Shown here in pieces: positions 1-9,829 of a stretch of 64,000 bases of DNA. Under the pieces are notes generated by a model. It was not told the origin of the DNA, did no database searches, and worked only from the letters and a program-made list of their open reading frames with translations. This DNA comes from Armigeres subalbatus (Eukaryota > Arthropoda > Insecta > Diptera > Culicidae): positions 175,906,994 to 175,970,993 of the forward strand of contig NC_085141.1 in NCBI RefSeq assembly GCF_024139115.2, in the 5' to 3' direction. The position numbers and the translations under genes were made by a program. The number at the start of each line of letters is the position of its first letter. Within the stretch, counting starts at the first letter, position 1.

Positions 1-310
1 ATAAAGAAAAAGAAGCTTTGTGCGATGGAACACAAACATTTTATTAACTTATTTATTTTATTTCTTAATAAGGCCGGAGTGGCCTGTGCCGTACGTAAAA
101 GATTTCTCCATTCTACTCGTCGGCAGTCTTCGGAGGGTCAACAAATCATTTTCCACATATTAAAAAAAACATGTAAATTCATTTATTTTTTCAAATCCAC
201 TTTATCGATCCACCCTGCTTACTTCTTGTTCCCATCGGATCGCTATCAAGTACCATTCTTGTTCGACATTCTACGCGGTGCGAACAATGGAACTTTCTCC
301 CAACAGATGT
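1..310 (-). mobile_element. RTE-clade retrotransposon 3'-end remnant
   Basis: Around 60-130 and 205-310 the sequence tracks the 3' end of the better preserved RTE copy at 40,492-43,621. Shared stretches include AAGGCCGGAGTGGCCTGTGC, the cggagggtc block and the gatccacc...cccatcggatcg block. Orientation is minus. About 70 bases of A/T-rich sequence near 145-200 replace or interrupt the expected continuous homology. Only the C-terminal coding tail and 3' end are present and the frame is lost, so this is a dead fragment cut by the window edge or by an old truncation. Confidence 0.7.
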
Positions 311-317
311 CTTTGAA

Positions 318-665
318 AAACGAGCAATTCAGTGTAACTCCCAACCCCCAGGACCGATTTCAACCAAATTTTGCACACATATTCACAATGAGGAGACGAT
401 CATATGGGAGGGTAATTTGGGAAAGGGGAGAGGGGTCTGGAGGAAGGGGTATTGTTCAGAAATCGGGCAATTCAGTGTAACTTCTGAGCCTCTGTACCGA
501 TTTCAACCTACACACATTCTCTATCCTAAGGAGAAGATAACAAAGGGGGTGGAATGGTCATTGAGAGGAAGGGTAAGGGCGAAGGGGTTGCGTTCAGAAA
601 CCCCCAGGAGCAATTCCAACCAGATTTGGTACGCATATTCTCTATTTTTGAAAGATGTTTGTTGA
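318..665. repeat. Degenerate tandem repeat, about 3 units of 125-145 bp
   Basis: A motif beginning GCAATTCAGTGTAACT and followed by a CCGATTTCAACC block and an ACACATATTC/ACACATTCTC block occurs near 323 and 466. A weaker third copy (CAATTCCAACCAG...CGCATATTCTC) starts near 588. Each unit also has a GAGGGGT/AAGGGGTT purine-rich piece. Open frames here follow the repeat and are not convincing genes. Confidence 0.55.
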
Positions 666-719
666 AAAGGTAGAAGGGCCATATCAATCTATAATGAATA
701 AAGCTTCCAACGAATGTAT

Positions 720-1203
720 ACATTTATTATGATTAAATCATTCAAAAAAATATTTGAGCGAATATAAAACAAAATACATTTAAAACAATTTACAAAAACA
801 TATCAGTCTTCACGTAGTCTACTGTGCTGAAAAGAACTGGTAGAAACGGCGGCGCAGCGTCTGTCGGGGAATGTTAAAGTCGAACAAAGCTGAGACACGA
901 TTGAAGTTTCTCTGCAACCCGCTGATAGCACCATGCATGCTGTTGTTAGTTCGGCTGAAAGGCATTCCTAGCATTGCGCCGATTCGTAGTGCTCTGGGAC
1001 GGACGTTGATGCTAATTTGATTCAGGATAAAGCTGTAGCCTTGCAAGATGTCAGCAATTCGGCCTTGCAAGATGTCAGCAATTAGAAGAGCTCGAGTTGT
1101 CTCCCTACTGTGTCGAAGCAGTTCCAAATGTATCAACTGACATCGCGATTCATAGCTTGAAAGACGTAGTGGATCCCTCCATGGAAGTTTACGTAGTGCG
1201 TTA
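720..1203 (-). pseudogene. Jockey-type LINE, C-terminal end of the reverse transcriptase ORF
   Basis: On the minus strand an open frame enters at about 1,203 and stops at 819. It begins with LRKLPWRDPLRLSSYESRC and ends with FDFNIPRQTLRRRFYQFF. The pattern (LPSYESRC, then RR/ADILQG, then NQISINVRPRALR, then FNRVSALFDF) is what I know from the extreme C-terminus of Jockey-type non-LTR retrotransposon ORF2 proteins, downstream of the catalytic domain. The catalytic part is absent, so this is 5'-truncated. An 8-residue tandem duplication (ADILQGRI / ADILQGYS, 24 bp, about 1,038-1,085) is present. An AATAAA-like signal follows near 735 on the minus strand, consistent with a LINE 3' end near 720. 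The family call is from motif recognition. Confidence 0.65.
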
Positions 1204-1625
1204 CATTCTTCATATTAAGTAGATGACGATAGTGGGTTAAGGATGGAAAAGGGGAGAATGTGGGGAGTGGTATTGTTTAGTTATCGATCAACTCAACCCT
1301 TCATCGAAATCATGGTTTGACCAGTGCAAAGCAATGATTAATGTGTTTCCTTCTGAATAGTGAATGTGATCCCTTCTTTAAAAATAGACGTTTGCCCGGA
1401 ATAAGTCATCGGTGGATGTTTTTCCTTCTTTAGAAATAGACGTTTGCCTGGAATAAGGCGATTTTGTGTTTGATCCCTTTTTTAAAATCAGTTTTTCAAA
1501 TGAAATCTGCCTTCTTTTAATTAAATGATGAAATATCAATGAGAAAATACAATTATCCTGTTGACCAATTGATTTATTCATTTTCCGATTGTGAAAAAAC
1601 CGCGAATCGAACTGGGCCGGATACA
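1204..1625. other. Unassigned sequence with one short direct repeat
   Basis: No gene seen. A unit of about 36 bp containing ATAGACGTTTGCC and GGAATAAG occurs twice, at about 1,372 and 1,427 (offset 55 bp). The remainder is AT-rich. Confidence 0.4.
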
Positions 1626-1700
1626 AACAGCTAGTCTTCTATATAAATAAAAATGAACGCACGAACGGGTTGACTGATTTGCAGAATTTTCCCTCTAATC
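1626..1700 (+). mobile_element. Possible Helitron-like 5' terminus fragment
   Basis: CTATATAAATAAAAATGAA near 1,637 resembles the 5' start of the non-autonomous Helitron-like elements seen more clearly at 60,727 and (minus) 21,546. It is preceded by CAGCTAGT, the typical 3' end of such elements, which could mark an older neighbour. No 3' hairpin partner is visible downstream. Confidence 0.35.
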
Positions 1701-1737
1701 GATCCTAATCATGAAATCCAACAAGGCTCCCGTATAT

Positions 1738-1905
1738 CGGAAGAAATGCTCAAAGCTGACACCACGCTGACGCAAATATTGCATCAACTATTCTGCAATA
1801 TCTGGGACATCGCTGGTGGGACATCGTATTACTGTGTATTGTTCTTAAAGTTCTGCGAAGGTATCCTAAATCGGCAACAGACGGGATTCTACCACGGAAT
1901 ATCAT
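1738..1905 (+). pseudogene. LINE reverse transcriptase scrap
   Basis: The frame at 1,740-1,900 reads EEMLKADTTLTQILHQLF then CNIWDIA, followed after a small deletion by YYCVLFLKFCEGIL. This matches the N-terminal RT region of the LINE at 50,601-52,330 (AEMLKADPMTSAQLLHRLF, RNIWDTA, LLCTVLKVLCKIIL). It is about 50 codons of a longer protein with no catalytic motif, so it is a dead fragment of the same LINE type. Confidence 0.65.
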
Positions 1906-2500
1906 GTGTAAATATATCAAATAAAATTGTTTGGAATTTCAGCAGAAAATTTGTCACAGATTAGAAGTTTTTGATGAGTTTCTGTTGAGTATTCTTCCAA
2001 ATTTGCACAGAACATTTTTGATAATTGTAGTAGAGTACTGCTGGTTGAATGGGTGCTTTACCGTTGGCTTTCTCAGTCTAGAAGTCTAATAAAGACGATA
2101 AAACAGTCAATTCTTAAGAATTTCCGCGGGAGACTCTAAGAAGTTTTCGAAAAAAAATCTCTGGAATGTTCAGGAGAAATTCCCCGTAAGTTTAACGAAA
2201 ACTTCTTTAGAATTTCCGCGGAGGATTGTTCAAAATGATTCAACGAAAAATTGTTCGAAATTATTGGAATTCTACGGGAACTTCTGTGTACAGTAGACGT
2301 TCGATAACTGAAAGTCATTTACCTGCAATGCTTTTAACTGCATTTCGAAAGTTACATCAGTTTTGCAGTTAACGAACAGATGAGCTTCAAAACTATGTCA
2401 AACCGATGATAGCTGCATAGCGGTGAACAATCAGATGCACTTCTATTTTGACGACGTCTGACAATTGTTTGACGTCTAGAATGCGTCATGTTGCAGTTAT
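1906..2500. other. Unassigned DNA with degenerate GAATTTCC repeats
   Basis: Between 2,110 and 2,290 short degenerate motifs (GAATTTCCGCGG, GAAATTCCCCG, TTGGAATTC) recur without a clean period. Similar sequence returns at 4,260-4,510, 5,220-5,450 and 38,250-38,860. No gene seen. Confidence 0.4.
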
Positions 2501-3235
2501 CGAACGACTAGTGTATTGTCCGTAAGAAATTCTTGGGAAATTCCATTGGCCGAAAGCCGTATGTCCGAACTGGTAATTTGGCCGAAAAAGTCGTTTTCCC
2601 TAACAGGTCGTTTGGCCGAATAGGTCATCAGCCCAAAAATGCCGTTTGGCCGATATGGTCGTTTGACAGAATGGGTCATTTATCCGAAAATATCGTTTAG
2701 GCCAACTGGTCATACGGCCAAATGTCAATAACTGAATGGGTAATTTATTTCAATATATCCATCCGTTTGGCCTAATGACATTTACATTGAAAAAGCCTTT
2801 TGTCAAACGACTGTTAATGAAGTTTCCTAACCTCTCTACTCTTAAGTCGATACTGGCATTTAAGCCAAAAGCCATCTAACCAAATCCCATAGAGCCGAAT
2901 TGAATGTTTATCCGAAACTGTTATCAGGTCAAAAATGGTTTGACCACAAATGTAGTTTTACCGAAAACGACGTACAGCCGAAATGGACATTCAGCCGAAC
3001 TGGTAATTTGGCCGAAAAAAATCGTTTTACCGAATACATCATTTGATCGAAATTCCCGTAGGAATGGTAATTTGGCCCGCAAATGTCCTTTCTGCAAAGC
3101 AACCCTTCTGGCCGAACGGCATTTTCTGTCAAATGACCTATTCGCATAAACGTCTTTTTTTGGCAAAATAGGAGAAGGTTGCAGAAAGGACATTTAAGGG
3201 CCAAATGGCTCTTTCTGCCAAAAGCCAATTTTTAA
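2500..3235. repeat. Degenerate GCCGAA-rich tandem array
   Basis: A roughly 20-bp motif of the form GGTCATTTGGCCGAAAA recurs, heavily mutated, from about 2,540 to 3,230. Because the core TTGGCCGAA is close to self-complementary and low in stop codons, both strands carry short open frames rich in RPNG/FGR/AEM; these are repeat artefacts. Related blocks lie at 3,761-4,000, 4,556-4,725 and 5,150-5,215. Confidence 0.75.
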
Positions 3236-3760
3236 CATTTTTGTCGGTTGGGCCTGCTGACCAAGGTGGGCTCGCAGCCGGATTTCTAGCCCTAGAGTGG
3301 AACCTTCGTTTGAAGGTTTACCTTCAAACGAATTTTAGGAGTTAACATTGGTACATTTCTTTTTATGTTTCCATACCTTTTAGTTTACTGCAATCCACGC
3401 AGTGTTGAGCCGTCTTGGTTAGGTTTTCTCGTACCACCTTCTCACATACTCTAGTCAATTTATTACACAGATAGAATATTCTGGCTATACACATATATTG
3501 CCTTTTATTCTACACCCGAGTACCTACATCGGTTGATTTCGCCTTCGGAAACCTTTTCCCGGTGGCCTAAACATGAATGTCATACATGATTTTTACAGCT
3601 CCCTTTGGCGCTCTAGTCGACACGAAAGTCCTTGCTTGCCAACGCTTAGTATTTTTTTAAAGAAGATATGATAAGGGTAGGTTGAGGATAAGTATATATT
3701 TTTGTTTTGTAACCTCGTTACAACTTAAAAATAGAGAGGCCACGGAATTTTGTTCAATGG
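3236..3760. other. Unassigned segment between GCCGAA arrays
   Basis: No gene recognised. A small hairpin, TTCGTTTGAAGGT paired with ACCTTCAAACGAA, lies near 3,306-3,335. The stretch 3,380-3,650 is more GC-balanced than its surroundings and could be a solo repeat terminus, but no target duplication or terminal repeat was found. Confidence 0.35.
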
Positions 3761-4010
3761 TCAATTGACAAAAAGGCCATTTCTGATCATATTACCCGTT
3801 CAGTACGAGGTTCAGTCAATGAAATTTGGCCATATGACCCCGTTGGACCAAATGACATTTTTGGCCAAATGGCCCATTCCGTCAAAAACCTATTTGTGCT
3901 AAATGGCATTTTTGGGCAACGATGGTTTCGGCCAGACGATCTGTTAGGGCAAACGGCTCTTTTGGCCAAATTACCAGCTCGGCCGTCTGTCACTTTCGGT
4001 CTTACTGGAA
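3761..4010. repeat. GCCGAA-family degenerate array, second block
   Basis: Motifs such as TTGGCCATATGACC, TTGGCCAAATGGCCC and TTTTGGCCAAATTACC recur at about 20-bp spacing. This is the same family as 2,500-3,235. Confidence 0.65.
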
Positions 4011-4555
4011 TGGAATGGAACTTAACAAGAATTTTTAATCGAAAATAGAAAGAATTTTCTGAAGAAATCCAAAAACAATCCTCAAAAATTCCGAGCATTT
4101 TTCCGATGTTTTAAAGTTAGCTATGAAAAACTAATGATGAACAACTTCCCGCGAAAAAAAATTACTCTAATAAAGTATAAGAAACTAACCGTCTTAATTA
4201 ATCTAGATTGGGGAAGTCAACGTTAAAGCATCTCTTTTACTAGTCACAATTTTCTGTGTGAATTTTAAAGAATACTCAACAGAGACTCAATAGGAACTTT
4301 CCGTGAATATTCCGAATATTTTCCTGTAGAAATTTGGAACAACTTCCCGTAAAAACTCTGAAGAGATTCTCATGTAAATCCCAAACAATTTTCCTTGGTA
4401 ATTCCAAAGAGTTCTCGAAACTTGAAAGTAGTTCCCGTGGAAAATCTGAAAATAATTTTTAAATGAATATTCTGGAAAAACTTGAAGAATTTCTGGGGAA
4501 GTTCATCAGTTTTTGAGGCAAAATTCAAAAGATTCTCCCGTTATTGTCGTGAAAA
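4011..4555. other. AT-rich DNA with AATTCC-type degenerate repeats
   Basis: Between 4,260 and 4,510 pieces like GAACTTTCCGTGAATATTCC, AACTTCCCGTAAAA and GAATTTCTGGGGAA recur at roughly 30 bp. No gene seen. Confidence 0.45.
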
Positions 4556-4725
4556 TATCCAAAATGACCAATTCAGCCGAACGACACTTTCGACCGAATG
4601 TCCATTTTGACCAAATTGTCCTTTCGACCAAACGACTATTTCGGCCGAAGGACAAATTCACGATTTTTTCAGCCAAAAGAACTGTTCGACCAAATGACAT
4701 TCTCGGCCAAATATCTATAGGCTAG
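4556..4725. repeat. GCCGAA-family degenerate array, third block
   Basis: AATTCAGCCGAACGACACTT, TTCGACCGAATGTCC, TTGACCAAATTGTCC and later copies give about 8 units of about 20 bp, open on both strands. Confidence 0.65.
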
Positions 4726-5465
4726 GTATCCTACCAAAGTCTGAAAAAATAATGAGAGCATATAGAATATTTTGATTTTGACATCAAATTGATTCATAAT
4801 TTGTTTTCAAATACGTATAAATCATCATGACTGATTACACATTTTGATCTCATGTTGCTGTAGATTACTTAATTGAATGATATGACATCAAACTGTGTAC
4901 TTATTTTGCTATCGAAAATCAATATCAAATTTAGTTTTCTATTTGCTCTCATCGACAGCAGAAATAGTTTTTGATTTGATGTCACAGTAATATAATTCTG
5001 CTATATGTTTTGGTATTTTAAGCGTTAAAACGACCAAAAAGATATCAAATTAAGTAAACATAATCGATGATTTCACAACATTAAAACAAGTTATCGATTT
5101 GCTCTTAAGCTTTGCTCGGGTAGGCTTCTATCAAATAGTCTTTCCGGTTAAACGATTCAGACTAACAACTTTCAGCCGTGTGACTTTCTGCCGAAAAACT
5201 CTTTTCTGCTCAAAAATCAATTTCAATCAGATTTTTTTTTTCATTTCAACGAGAACTCCTTCGTAATTTTTACGCTTTGTTTTTACGGAGAGCTCTTCGA
5301 AATTTTAACAAGATATTGTATGGAATTTTAATGGAATTAATTGGTTTCTTCACGAAAAATTCTCTGAATTTTCAACGTAATGTTGTAGAGAACTATCAGG
5401 AAGTTATACGGAAAATCCACTGAATTTTCGGAGTTTCCACTGAAAATTATAGATCAGCGGCACGC
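4726..5465. other. AT-rich intergenic sequence
   Basis: Nothing gene-like seen. A short GCCGAA-family patch lies near 5,150-5,215 and AATTCC-type motifs at 5,240-5,450. Confidence 0.5.
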
Positions 5466-5795
5466 CGTTGCAAAAATGTCGGCGGCGGCGCACACCTCTA
5501 CCCGAGGGCTCGTGACGACGAAGCCTCAACAAATAAATAAAGAAAGTCAATGGGATTTTGACCTGGACCTAGTTCAAGGCTATAACGAGCAGCCTCCCAG
5601 GTTAGCGATCGTTGACTATGTACCTCTATGGGGTGCTCATTACCCATGAGGTAACGTGAGTGAATAATGGCTGCGCGCTGCTCTCTACTTGAATTGTCGT
5701 TAGGAGAAGCAACATCCGCTCCGATAACGAGTAGCATGGATTTTTCGGTCACGACATTCGACCTGAGCACTATTCCCGTCATGTGATTTTTTTAA
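5466..5795 (-). other. Unrecognised GC-richer ORF-containing segment
   Basis: A minus-strand frame from 5,782 to 5,498 could encode 94 residues, including IGADVASPNDNSSREQR and HPIEVHSQRSLTWEAARYSL. I do not recognise a domain. There is no signal peptide and no hydrophobic segment long enough to be a membrane helix. It stands out from AT-rich flanks and next to a CGGCGGCGGCG stretch near 5,480. A piece of an unrecognised repeat or transposon is more likely than a host gene. Confidence 0.3.
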
Positions 5796-6646
5796 AATGA
5801 TGTTCTATTTAAGATTTTCATACATATTCAATAGAAACTTCAGTTAGATTAATAATTTAAAAAATACATCAGCTCTAATATCATAATTAATTTTGCCTTT
5901 TTAAGACCAAAAGTAAATCTATTAGAATGTCGAAAGAAATATAAATAAACTTCAAAAATACATAAGGAACAGTGGGACATTTATATTCATTTAGTCGCAA
6001 ATATACATTCACATTTGATTATGAACAACATCCACACATTCATGATTAATGATTATGAAAAACATCCGTCAATACTGCTGGAAAATATTTTTTGAAAAAA
6101 AGGAGGTCCATCCATATGAATTTTAACATTTCAGAATAGTTAGTAGAAAAAAAACATTAAAGAAAAAGTCTCATATGCTTTATAAAATCCGAAGTAACTT
6201 TATTTACTTTAATCAAACGTATAAATTCTAATCTGTTCGAGCGTTATGTTCATTCCCTGGAACTGCTCTTCCCTTTTTCCCTAGCTTTTTACAGTTTCAG
6301 TGTTCTTCATGAATATCCCTTTTCTTTGAACGTTTCACAACCTCCGGCAATTATCTGACTTCCGACCCAGCACTTAATTTCTTTCTATTAGAGGCACTTG
6401 TTGATGGCTCTTGTTTTACGCGCTGAAGCAGATTTTTTTTCAAATAAGAAAATGTAAATCGTGTAAAAACAGAACCCAGTGTAATGAAATCTCATTATCA
6501 ATTAATATCAGCCATAGAGGACATGATCAATAGTATGGATTCTTATAATGAAAACAAGGTTATCTACCTCACCCGAGCAGGAGCGGTAACCTCGATAACA
6601 GAAATTGCTATGAACTAGCCCAGAGGCAGAAAAAAATAATGAAAAG
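5796..6646. other. AT-rich intergenic sequence
   Basis: No repeat, gene or RNA feature recognised. Base composition is uniformly AT-rich with runs of A and T. Confidence 0.5.
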
Positions 6647-7098
6647 CACTTACTTACTTGATGGGCTACAGCTCTTCGATGAACCCACGCCGAATGGAGT
6701 ATCCTTCTCCACTGGACTCGATCCTGGGCCAATCGCTTCCAGTCGCCCTGAACATTGAGCGCCCTCAGGTCCTCTTCAACTGCAAAAAGACATCGTGTAC
6801 GTGCGTGGCCTTCCACGAAGCCTGCGGCCTCTTCCGGGTTCTCTACTAAATATTATCTTCGCTTGACGTTCTTCCGGCATACGAACAACGTGACCAGCCC
6901 ACCGTAGTCTGCCGTGTTGTATAAGCTTAATAATATCCAGCCCTTTATACACCTGGTACAATTCGTGATTCATGCGACGCCGCCAGATACCGTTCTCCTG
7001 TTTACCGCCGAGTATTGTCCGCAGCACCTTACGCTCAAACACTCCGAGAGCTCTCCGATCAGCCTCCTTTAACGTCCATGTCTCATGGCCGTATAAAG
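6647..7098 (-). pseudogene. RTE C-terminal domain, downstream of MITE insertion
   Basis: After the MITE the frame resumes with ALYGHETWTLKEADRRALG, then VFERKVLRTILGG, WRRRMNHELYQVYKG and RWAGHVVRMPEE. A frameshift near 6,790-6,816 moves the last part (VEEDLRALNVQGDWKRLAQD, RVQWRRIL) to another frame. In intact relatives this region follows the RT thumb. It is continuous with the RT pseudogene at 7,558-8,853 once the insertion is discounted. Confidence 0.75.
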
Positions 7099-7557
7099 CA
7101 GGCATTGCAATATCATCTGAGCACAGGATATCATCTTTGCTTGTGCAAAGATATTATCCCTAATCAAAGAGCACTCTGGAAAGATATTGAGGGTATACAC
7201 TTAACAGCGTAGGTTGCTGTGTATCTGATTATAGAAATGTTTCACACTCAATCACAAGGGACATATTTCAAATCGCCTGTGAAACATTTCCATAAACAGA
7301 TACACAGCAACCTACGCCGTTAAGTGAATCCCCCTATTATCATTTGAGCATTTGATGATGATCCTGATAGCCAGCGCGGTTCGGGGTTTGTTCACGTTGC
7401 GAGGGCGTTGCTACAACAAAAGCAGTGAAAAAACTTTTCTCCATGGTGAACATTGCACTTTGTTTACTGAGCAGATAGATAACTAAGATCGATATCCCAG
7501 CATATCATCAGTATCTTTGCTCAGAAGATCGAATGATGGGATAAATTGCAATGCCTG
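7099..7557. mobile_element. hAT-like non-autonomous element (MITE) in RTE
   Basis: Both ends carry the 13-bp inverted repeat CAGGCATTGCAAT (7,099-7,111, and its complement ending at 7,557). The flanks are GTATAAAG (7,091-7,098) and GTATAAGG (7,558-7,565), an 8-bp target duplication with one mismatch. Removing the insert and one flank restores the RTE reading frame (PVALY then GHETW). An 8-bp duplication with CAGG...CCTG ends is the pattern of hAT elements. There is no transposase inside, so it is non-autonomous. Confidence 0.75.
7190..7341. repeat. Foldback MITE nested in the hAT-like MITE
   Basis: CACTTAACAGCGTAGGTTGC and onward (7,198-7,240) is matched in reverse by ...GCAACCTACGCCGTTAAGTG (ending 7,326). 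The arms are about 46 bp with a few mismatches and the loop is about 40 bases. It could be an independent palindromic MITE or the hairpin core of the host MITE. Confidence 0.6.
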
Positions 7558-8853
7558 GTATAAGGCCACCGGAAAAATCAGAGTAGTATACAGCGCGAGT
7601 TTTGTTTTCGTTTGCAGACTACGGGACTTAAGCTGGTTACGAAGTCCGTAATAAGCCCTATTTGCAGCTGCAATACGCCTTTTCACCTCGCGGGTAACAT
7701 CATTATCGCACGTCACTAATGTTCCAAGATACACAAATTCTTCTACCACTTCAAATTTTTCACCATCCAGCACTATTTCGCTACCACCACCACTAATGAA
7801 CCCACGTTGATTGCCAGCGACTATGCACTTCGTTTTGCTGGTATTGATCGTGAGTCCAATCCTCGCTGTCTCCCTCTTAAAAGGCGCAAAAGCCTCTTCC
7901 ACGGCACGGCGATCAATTCCGATAATATCGATATCGTCCGCAAATCCCAGGAGCATATGCGATTTTGTGATAATGGTACCGCTTCTTTGCACACCAGCTC
8001 TCCTAATCGCTCCCTCGAGCGCTATATTGAACAGTAGGTTCGAGAGTGCATCACCCTGCTTTAATCCATCTAAGGAAACAAATGACGTCGATATTTCATC
8101 CGCAACCCTTACACTTGATTTCGATCCGTCCAACGTTATACGAATCAGCCGTATCAGTTTCGCCGGAAAACCATGTTCAAGCATAATTTGCCATAATTCA
8201 TTCCGTTTCACTGAATCGTACGCCGCCTTGAAATCAATAAACAGATGATGTGTCTGCAAGTTGTACTCCCGGAATTTATCAAGGATTTGTCTCAGGGTAA
8301 CCATTTGATCCGTCGTTGATCGGCCCTCACGAAAACCTGCTTGGTATTCGCCGACGAAGGACTCTTCAAGCGGTCTCAATCTGTTGAACAGAATACGGGA
8401 CATAATTTTGTACGCCAAATTAAAGAAGGTTATTCCTCGGTAATTGGCGCACTCCAGTCTGTGCCCTTTCTTAAAGAGAGGGCAAATGAGGCCGTCCAAC
8501 CAGCTAGCAGGCATTTCCTCGTCTTCCCATATTTTCGACATAATATGGTGCAGAACTTCATAAAGCTGCTCACTGCCATGTTTGAGAAGTTCAGCCGCGA
8601 GCTGGTCCTTCCCCGCAGCCTTATTGTTTTTCAGCTCTTTGACAGCTTTTTTAACCTCATCTAGTGTAGGTGACTCCACAGCTTGTCCATCGTCGCTAAT
8701 ATTTATTCTGTTCACCGATGCACCGTCACTTCCTCCATTCAACAAAGTCTCGAAGTGTTGCTTCCACCTGGCAGCCACTTCAGTTTTATCTGTCAGCAAA
8801 TTCCCTTGTTGGTCGTTGCACATGACGGGAGATGGCGCTGTCTTTCTCCGCAC
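7558..8853 (-). pseudogene. RTE reverse transcriptase, interrupted
   Basis: An open frame of about 430 RTE-derived codons. In order: linker (MCNDQQGNLL, RWKQHFETLLNGG), RT entry (KELKNNKAAGKDQLAAELLK), PLFKKGHRLECANYRGI, YQAGFREGRSTTDQMVTLRQ, FIDFKAAYDSVKRNELW, DGLKQGDALSNLLFNIALEG, and the catalytic LLGFADDIDIIG. The GFADD aspartates are present, so the catalytic core looks intact. The frame then runs into the MITE at 7,557 and ends with about 24 foreign residues. This enzyme would copy element RNA at nicked target DNA, but without its C-terminus and endonuclease it cannot act alone. Confidence 0.8.
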
Positions 8854-8865
8854 GCCATTGACAGA

Positions 8866-9225
8866 CTAATAAAACCTCCGCATATCGTTCTGCTCAATTT
8901 TTTCCTGCGCCTCACTAATAACTTGTTCTTCGTACTCTTTTTTCTTCCTGCGGTGGGTTCGTTTTTCAGCTGCTCTTGCTTCCTTGTACCGATTTCTATT
9001 CGATCGGGTACCTGACACCAACATCCGGCTTCTGGCAACGTTCTTCTCGTCTGTCACTCTCTGACACTCCACATCGAACCAACCCGTCCACTTCTCGTGC
9101 TGTTGTGCTCACCGCTCCATGGATCGACTCCCATAGATCGTTGATGTTGTCGCTAACGTTGATTGCACTTATCCGTTCTCTAACGTTCTCTTTTTCTTCT
9201 ATCTCCATTTTTCGTGGCATTTGAG
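8866..9225 (-). pseudogene. RTE endonuclease-RT linker remnant
   Basis: Minus-strand frames at 9,220-8,996 (MPRKMEIEEKENVRERISAI...VSTTAREVDGLVRCG) and 9,072-8,866 (RNRYKEARAAEKRTHRRKKK) correspond to the basic, coiled region between endonuclease and RT in RTE elements. They lie in different frames, so at least one frameshift is present. The homology stops at 9,225. Confidence 0.6.
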
Positions 9226-9227
9226 AG

Positions 9228-9475
9228 GCTTCAGTAAGCTACCTTACCGGGGTCGCGTTACCTACATCGCGATGATGGGGCTGCCACCTTAGGTATAGCT
9301 GACGCGATACAGCATTTCGTTAATCAGCCGCTGGATACCAGGCAGACGCTGTTTGAGCCGCACCTCCTGGTGAACAGACGCTCGAGGCGTACCTTCTCAC
9401 TCTAGCTGATGTCAGAAGGACAACAGTGCACAGTGGTTCGCTCCAGAACAAAGGTTGGCCAAAACCTCAATATGT
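9228..9475. repeat. Dispersed repeat family, copy 1 (LINE 5'-region type)
   Basis: CTCACTCTAGCTGATGTCAG followed by AAGGACAACAGTG (about 9,400-9,435) is shared with 54,377-54,415. The upstream sequence (CAGACGCTCGAGGCGTACC) is specific to this copy. GC content is far above the neighbours. I believe this family is an untranslated 5' part of an abundant mosquito LINE, but the parent cannot be named from this window. Confidence 0.5.
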
Positions 9476-9686
9476 CCCTTACAATAGGTTTTATGTTTGT
9501 ATTATGGTTTGTTGATGGTCTTTATCACATACATACTTAAAGATGGGTGTTGGAGCTCTACTTTGGGAATATATAGCCGTGTTTTTGGCATCCCTGTGGT
9601 AGTAAATACTTTTATTTTACTGATAAATTCGGTTTTTGAAAACAGATCGTTTCGCAACAAAGACGATCACACGTGCCATAAAACTA
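9476..9686. other. Unassigned AT-rich DNA
   Basis: A 64-codon plus-strand frame at 9,497-9,691 is hydrophobic but matches nothing I recognise; treated as chance. Confidence 0.35.
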
Positions 9687-9829
9687 GTTAGTACTATTCC
9701 ATTTAATTCCACCACTTGATTGTAACTTTACAGACCCGTATTTCGACTTTAACAGTAAGGCCGTCTTCAGTGTCTCTCACTTGAATCATGTGGTGGAATT
9801 AAATGGGATAGTACTAAGCGGTACTAACT
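9687..9829. mobile_element. Foldback with Penelope/hammerhead-like core
   Basis: GTTAGTACTATTCCATTTAA and onward is matched in reverse by TTAAATGGGATAGTACTA...GTACTAAC, giving arms of about 35 bp. The loop on the minus strand reads CTGAAGACGGCCTTACTG then TTAAAGTCGAAATACGGG. CTGANGA...GAAA spacing is the conserved core of hammerhead ribozymes found in Penelope-like terminal repeats. Whether this copy folds into a ribozyme was not shown. Confidence 0.45.

Larger units (their letters stand above)
6647..9225 (-). mobile_element. RTE-clade non-LTR retrotransposon, truncated and interrupted
   Basis: Minus-strand element reading from 9,225 to about 6,647. It has the linker after the endonuclease, the reverse transcriptase, and the C-terminal RRMNHEL...RWAGHVVRM region usual in RTE elements. 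The endonuclease domain is missing, so it is 5'-truncated. The 3' tail on the minus strand is CAAGTAAGTAAGTG, a short tandem tail typical of RTE elements. A 459-bp hAT-like MITE splits the coding sequence at 7,099-7,557. Frame breaks near 6,790 and between 8,853 and 8,866 show it is inactive. Confidence 0.8.

Noticed and set aside
25..480. 151-codon open frame at the window start
   Set aside because: It runs antisense through an RTE 3' remnant and a tandem repeat; no domain and no start context.
7807..8869. Plus-strand open frames of 76-145 codons
   Set aside because: They are antisense shadows of the RTE reverse transcriptase on the minus strand, which has the clear conserved motifs.
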